This document shows, piece after piece, positions 6,032 through 6,450 of a stretch of DNA of 6,450 bases (position 1 is its first letter; each line of letters begins with the position of its first letter). The DNA is from Crocinitomicaceae bacterium (GTDB lineage Bacteria; Bacteroidota; Bacteroidia; Flavobacteriales_D; Sanyastnellaceae). The DNA lies in the NCBI GenBank assembly GCA_002729115.1, contig PBWG01000148.1, positions 1 to 6,450 of the forward strand. Direction: 5' to 3'. The notes beneath the pieces are model-generated. The model ran no database searches. It saw nothing but the letters and a program-made list of their open reading frames with translations, and was not told where the DNA came from. The translations under genes were made by a program, and so were the position numbers.

Positions 6032-6450
6032 TCAGGCGTCCAGTTGGGCCCGCAGTTCGAGGCAGGCTTGGGCGGTCCAGTTGCGCACCTCCTCTCGGAG
6101 TTTCTCAGCGTCGTCTCCCTTCATCAAGGGGCCAAAACGCACCGCTACGTCCACGTATTTGGGGCCAAAATGCTTGAATGCGTGGGGCACAAACATGGTT
6201 CTGTCCACCCAGGCGAGGCCTTGGTCTTTGTATTCCAGCGCCACAGGCATGATGGTGAATCCTTCTTGGGCGCAGGTGTAGAACATGCCGGGGCGGTATT
6301 CGAGCAGGTCGGGGCCGTAGTGGCACGTGCCTTCTGGGAAAATCACCAACCCCATGCCTTCGGCGAGCCGCTCGCGCACGGTGGCTCGGGTGAGGCGGCG
6401 GCTGTCCTTGCTCTGCCGGTCGACCCAAATCGTGCCCAGCAAGCTTGCAC
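6032..6450 (-). CDS. PlsC-type lysophospholipid acyltransferase (1-acyl-sn-glycerol-3-phosphate acyltransferase family), 5' part beyond window
   Basis: The frame runs leftward from the right edge to a TGA at 6034-6032 and gives the last 138 residues; it begins ...ASLLGTIWVDRQ, so the true start is outside the window. Members of this family transfer an acyl chain to the sn-2 position of lysophosphatidic acid at the inner membrane, making phosphatidic acid for phospholipid synthesis. Of the four conserved acyltransferase blocks, block II (GTIWVDR), block III (FPEGT, 6326-6340) and block IV (IMPVALEY) are present. Block I with the catalytic HX4D would lie in the missing N-terminal part. The family is usually about 200-260 residues, so roughly half is seen. 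The C-terminal tail (DDAEKLREEVRNWTAQACLELRAQLDA) is a typical helical end. It is convergent to the S8 gene and shares its terminator. The family is well supported; the exact acceptor (lysophosphatidate, ornithine lipid or another) is not, so no symbol is given. Confidence 0.9.
   Translation of the reverse strand, partial: ASLLGTIWVDRQSKDSRRLTRATVRERLAEGMGLVIFPEGTCHYGPDLLEYRPGMFYTCAQEGFTIMPVALEYKDQGLAWVDRTMFVPHAFKHFGPKYVDVAVRFGPLMKGDDAEKLREEVRNWTAQACLELRAQLDA

Noticed and set aside
6440..6442. TTG at 6442 as the start of the acyltransferase
   Set aside because: The frame stays open to the window edge, and the family needs an upstream block with the HX4D motif, so the gene is truncated by the window rather than starting here.
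1..6450. Mobile elements, CRISPR arrays, tRNA or rRNA genes
   Set aside because: No transposase or integrase coding sequence, terminal repeats, regularly spaced repeats or tRNA-like cloverleaf were seen; nearly all of the window is accounted for by four protein genes.

Overview
The window looks like a piece of a GC-rich Bacteroidota chromosome, probably a marine or aquatic Flavobacteriales-type lineage. The main evidence is a type IX secretion (T9SS) sorting domain at the end of a large secreted protease. Three further signs agree: a TonB-dependent receptor with an N-terminal carboxypeptidase-regulatory-like extension, Cys-rich GCTD...NYN...DDGSC repeats familiar from marine Bacteroidetes surface proteins, and the absence of clear Shine-Dalgarno sequences. 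The base composition is visibly GC-rich (not counted), high for the phylum. The taxonomic call is an inference.

Layout, left to right. (1) Positions 1-606, minus strand: the N-terminal 202 codons of an exported YCF48/BNR-type beta-propeller protein, probably a lipoprotein, cut by the left edge. (2) A 91-bp divergent spacer. (3) Positions 698-3049, plus strand: a complete TonB-dependent outer-membrane receptor of 783 residues. (4) An 89-bp spacer with a perfect 8-bp-stem hairpin. (5) Positions 3139-5952, plus strand: a complete 937-residue multidomain subtilisin-like (S8) protein with signal peptide, propeptide, catalytic domain, Cys-rich repeats, PKD-like domain and T9SS type A tail. (6) A perfect 13-bp-stem bidirectional terminator. 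(7) Positions 6032-6450, minus strand: the C-terminal part of a PlsC-type 1-acylglycerol-3-phosphate acyltransferase, cut by the right edge.

Three of the four proteins are predicted to act at the cell envelope or outside it: an anchored propeller, an outer-membrane importer and a secreted or surface-anchored protease. The receptor and protease are co-directional and could be co-transcribed, but the hairpin between them leaves this open. A link in which the protease releases something the receptor imports is only a hypothesis. The acyltransferase is convergent, separated by a terminator, and looks like an unrelated housekeeping gene.

The most notable point is in the S8 domain. The catalytic His, Ser and probable oxyanion Asn are in place, but the position of the catalytic Asp reads Glu (VLEGGG instead of V[IL]D[TS]G). 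I see no clearly undescribed system, mobile element, CRISPR array or RNA gene here.
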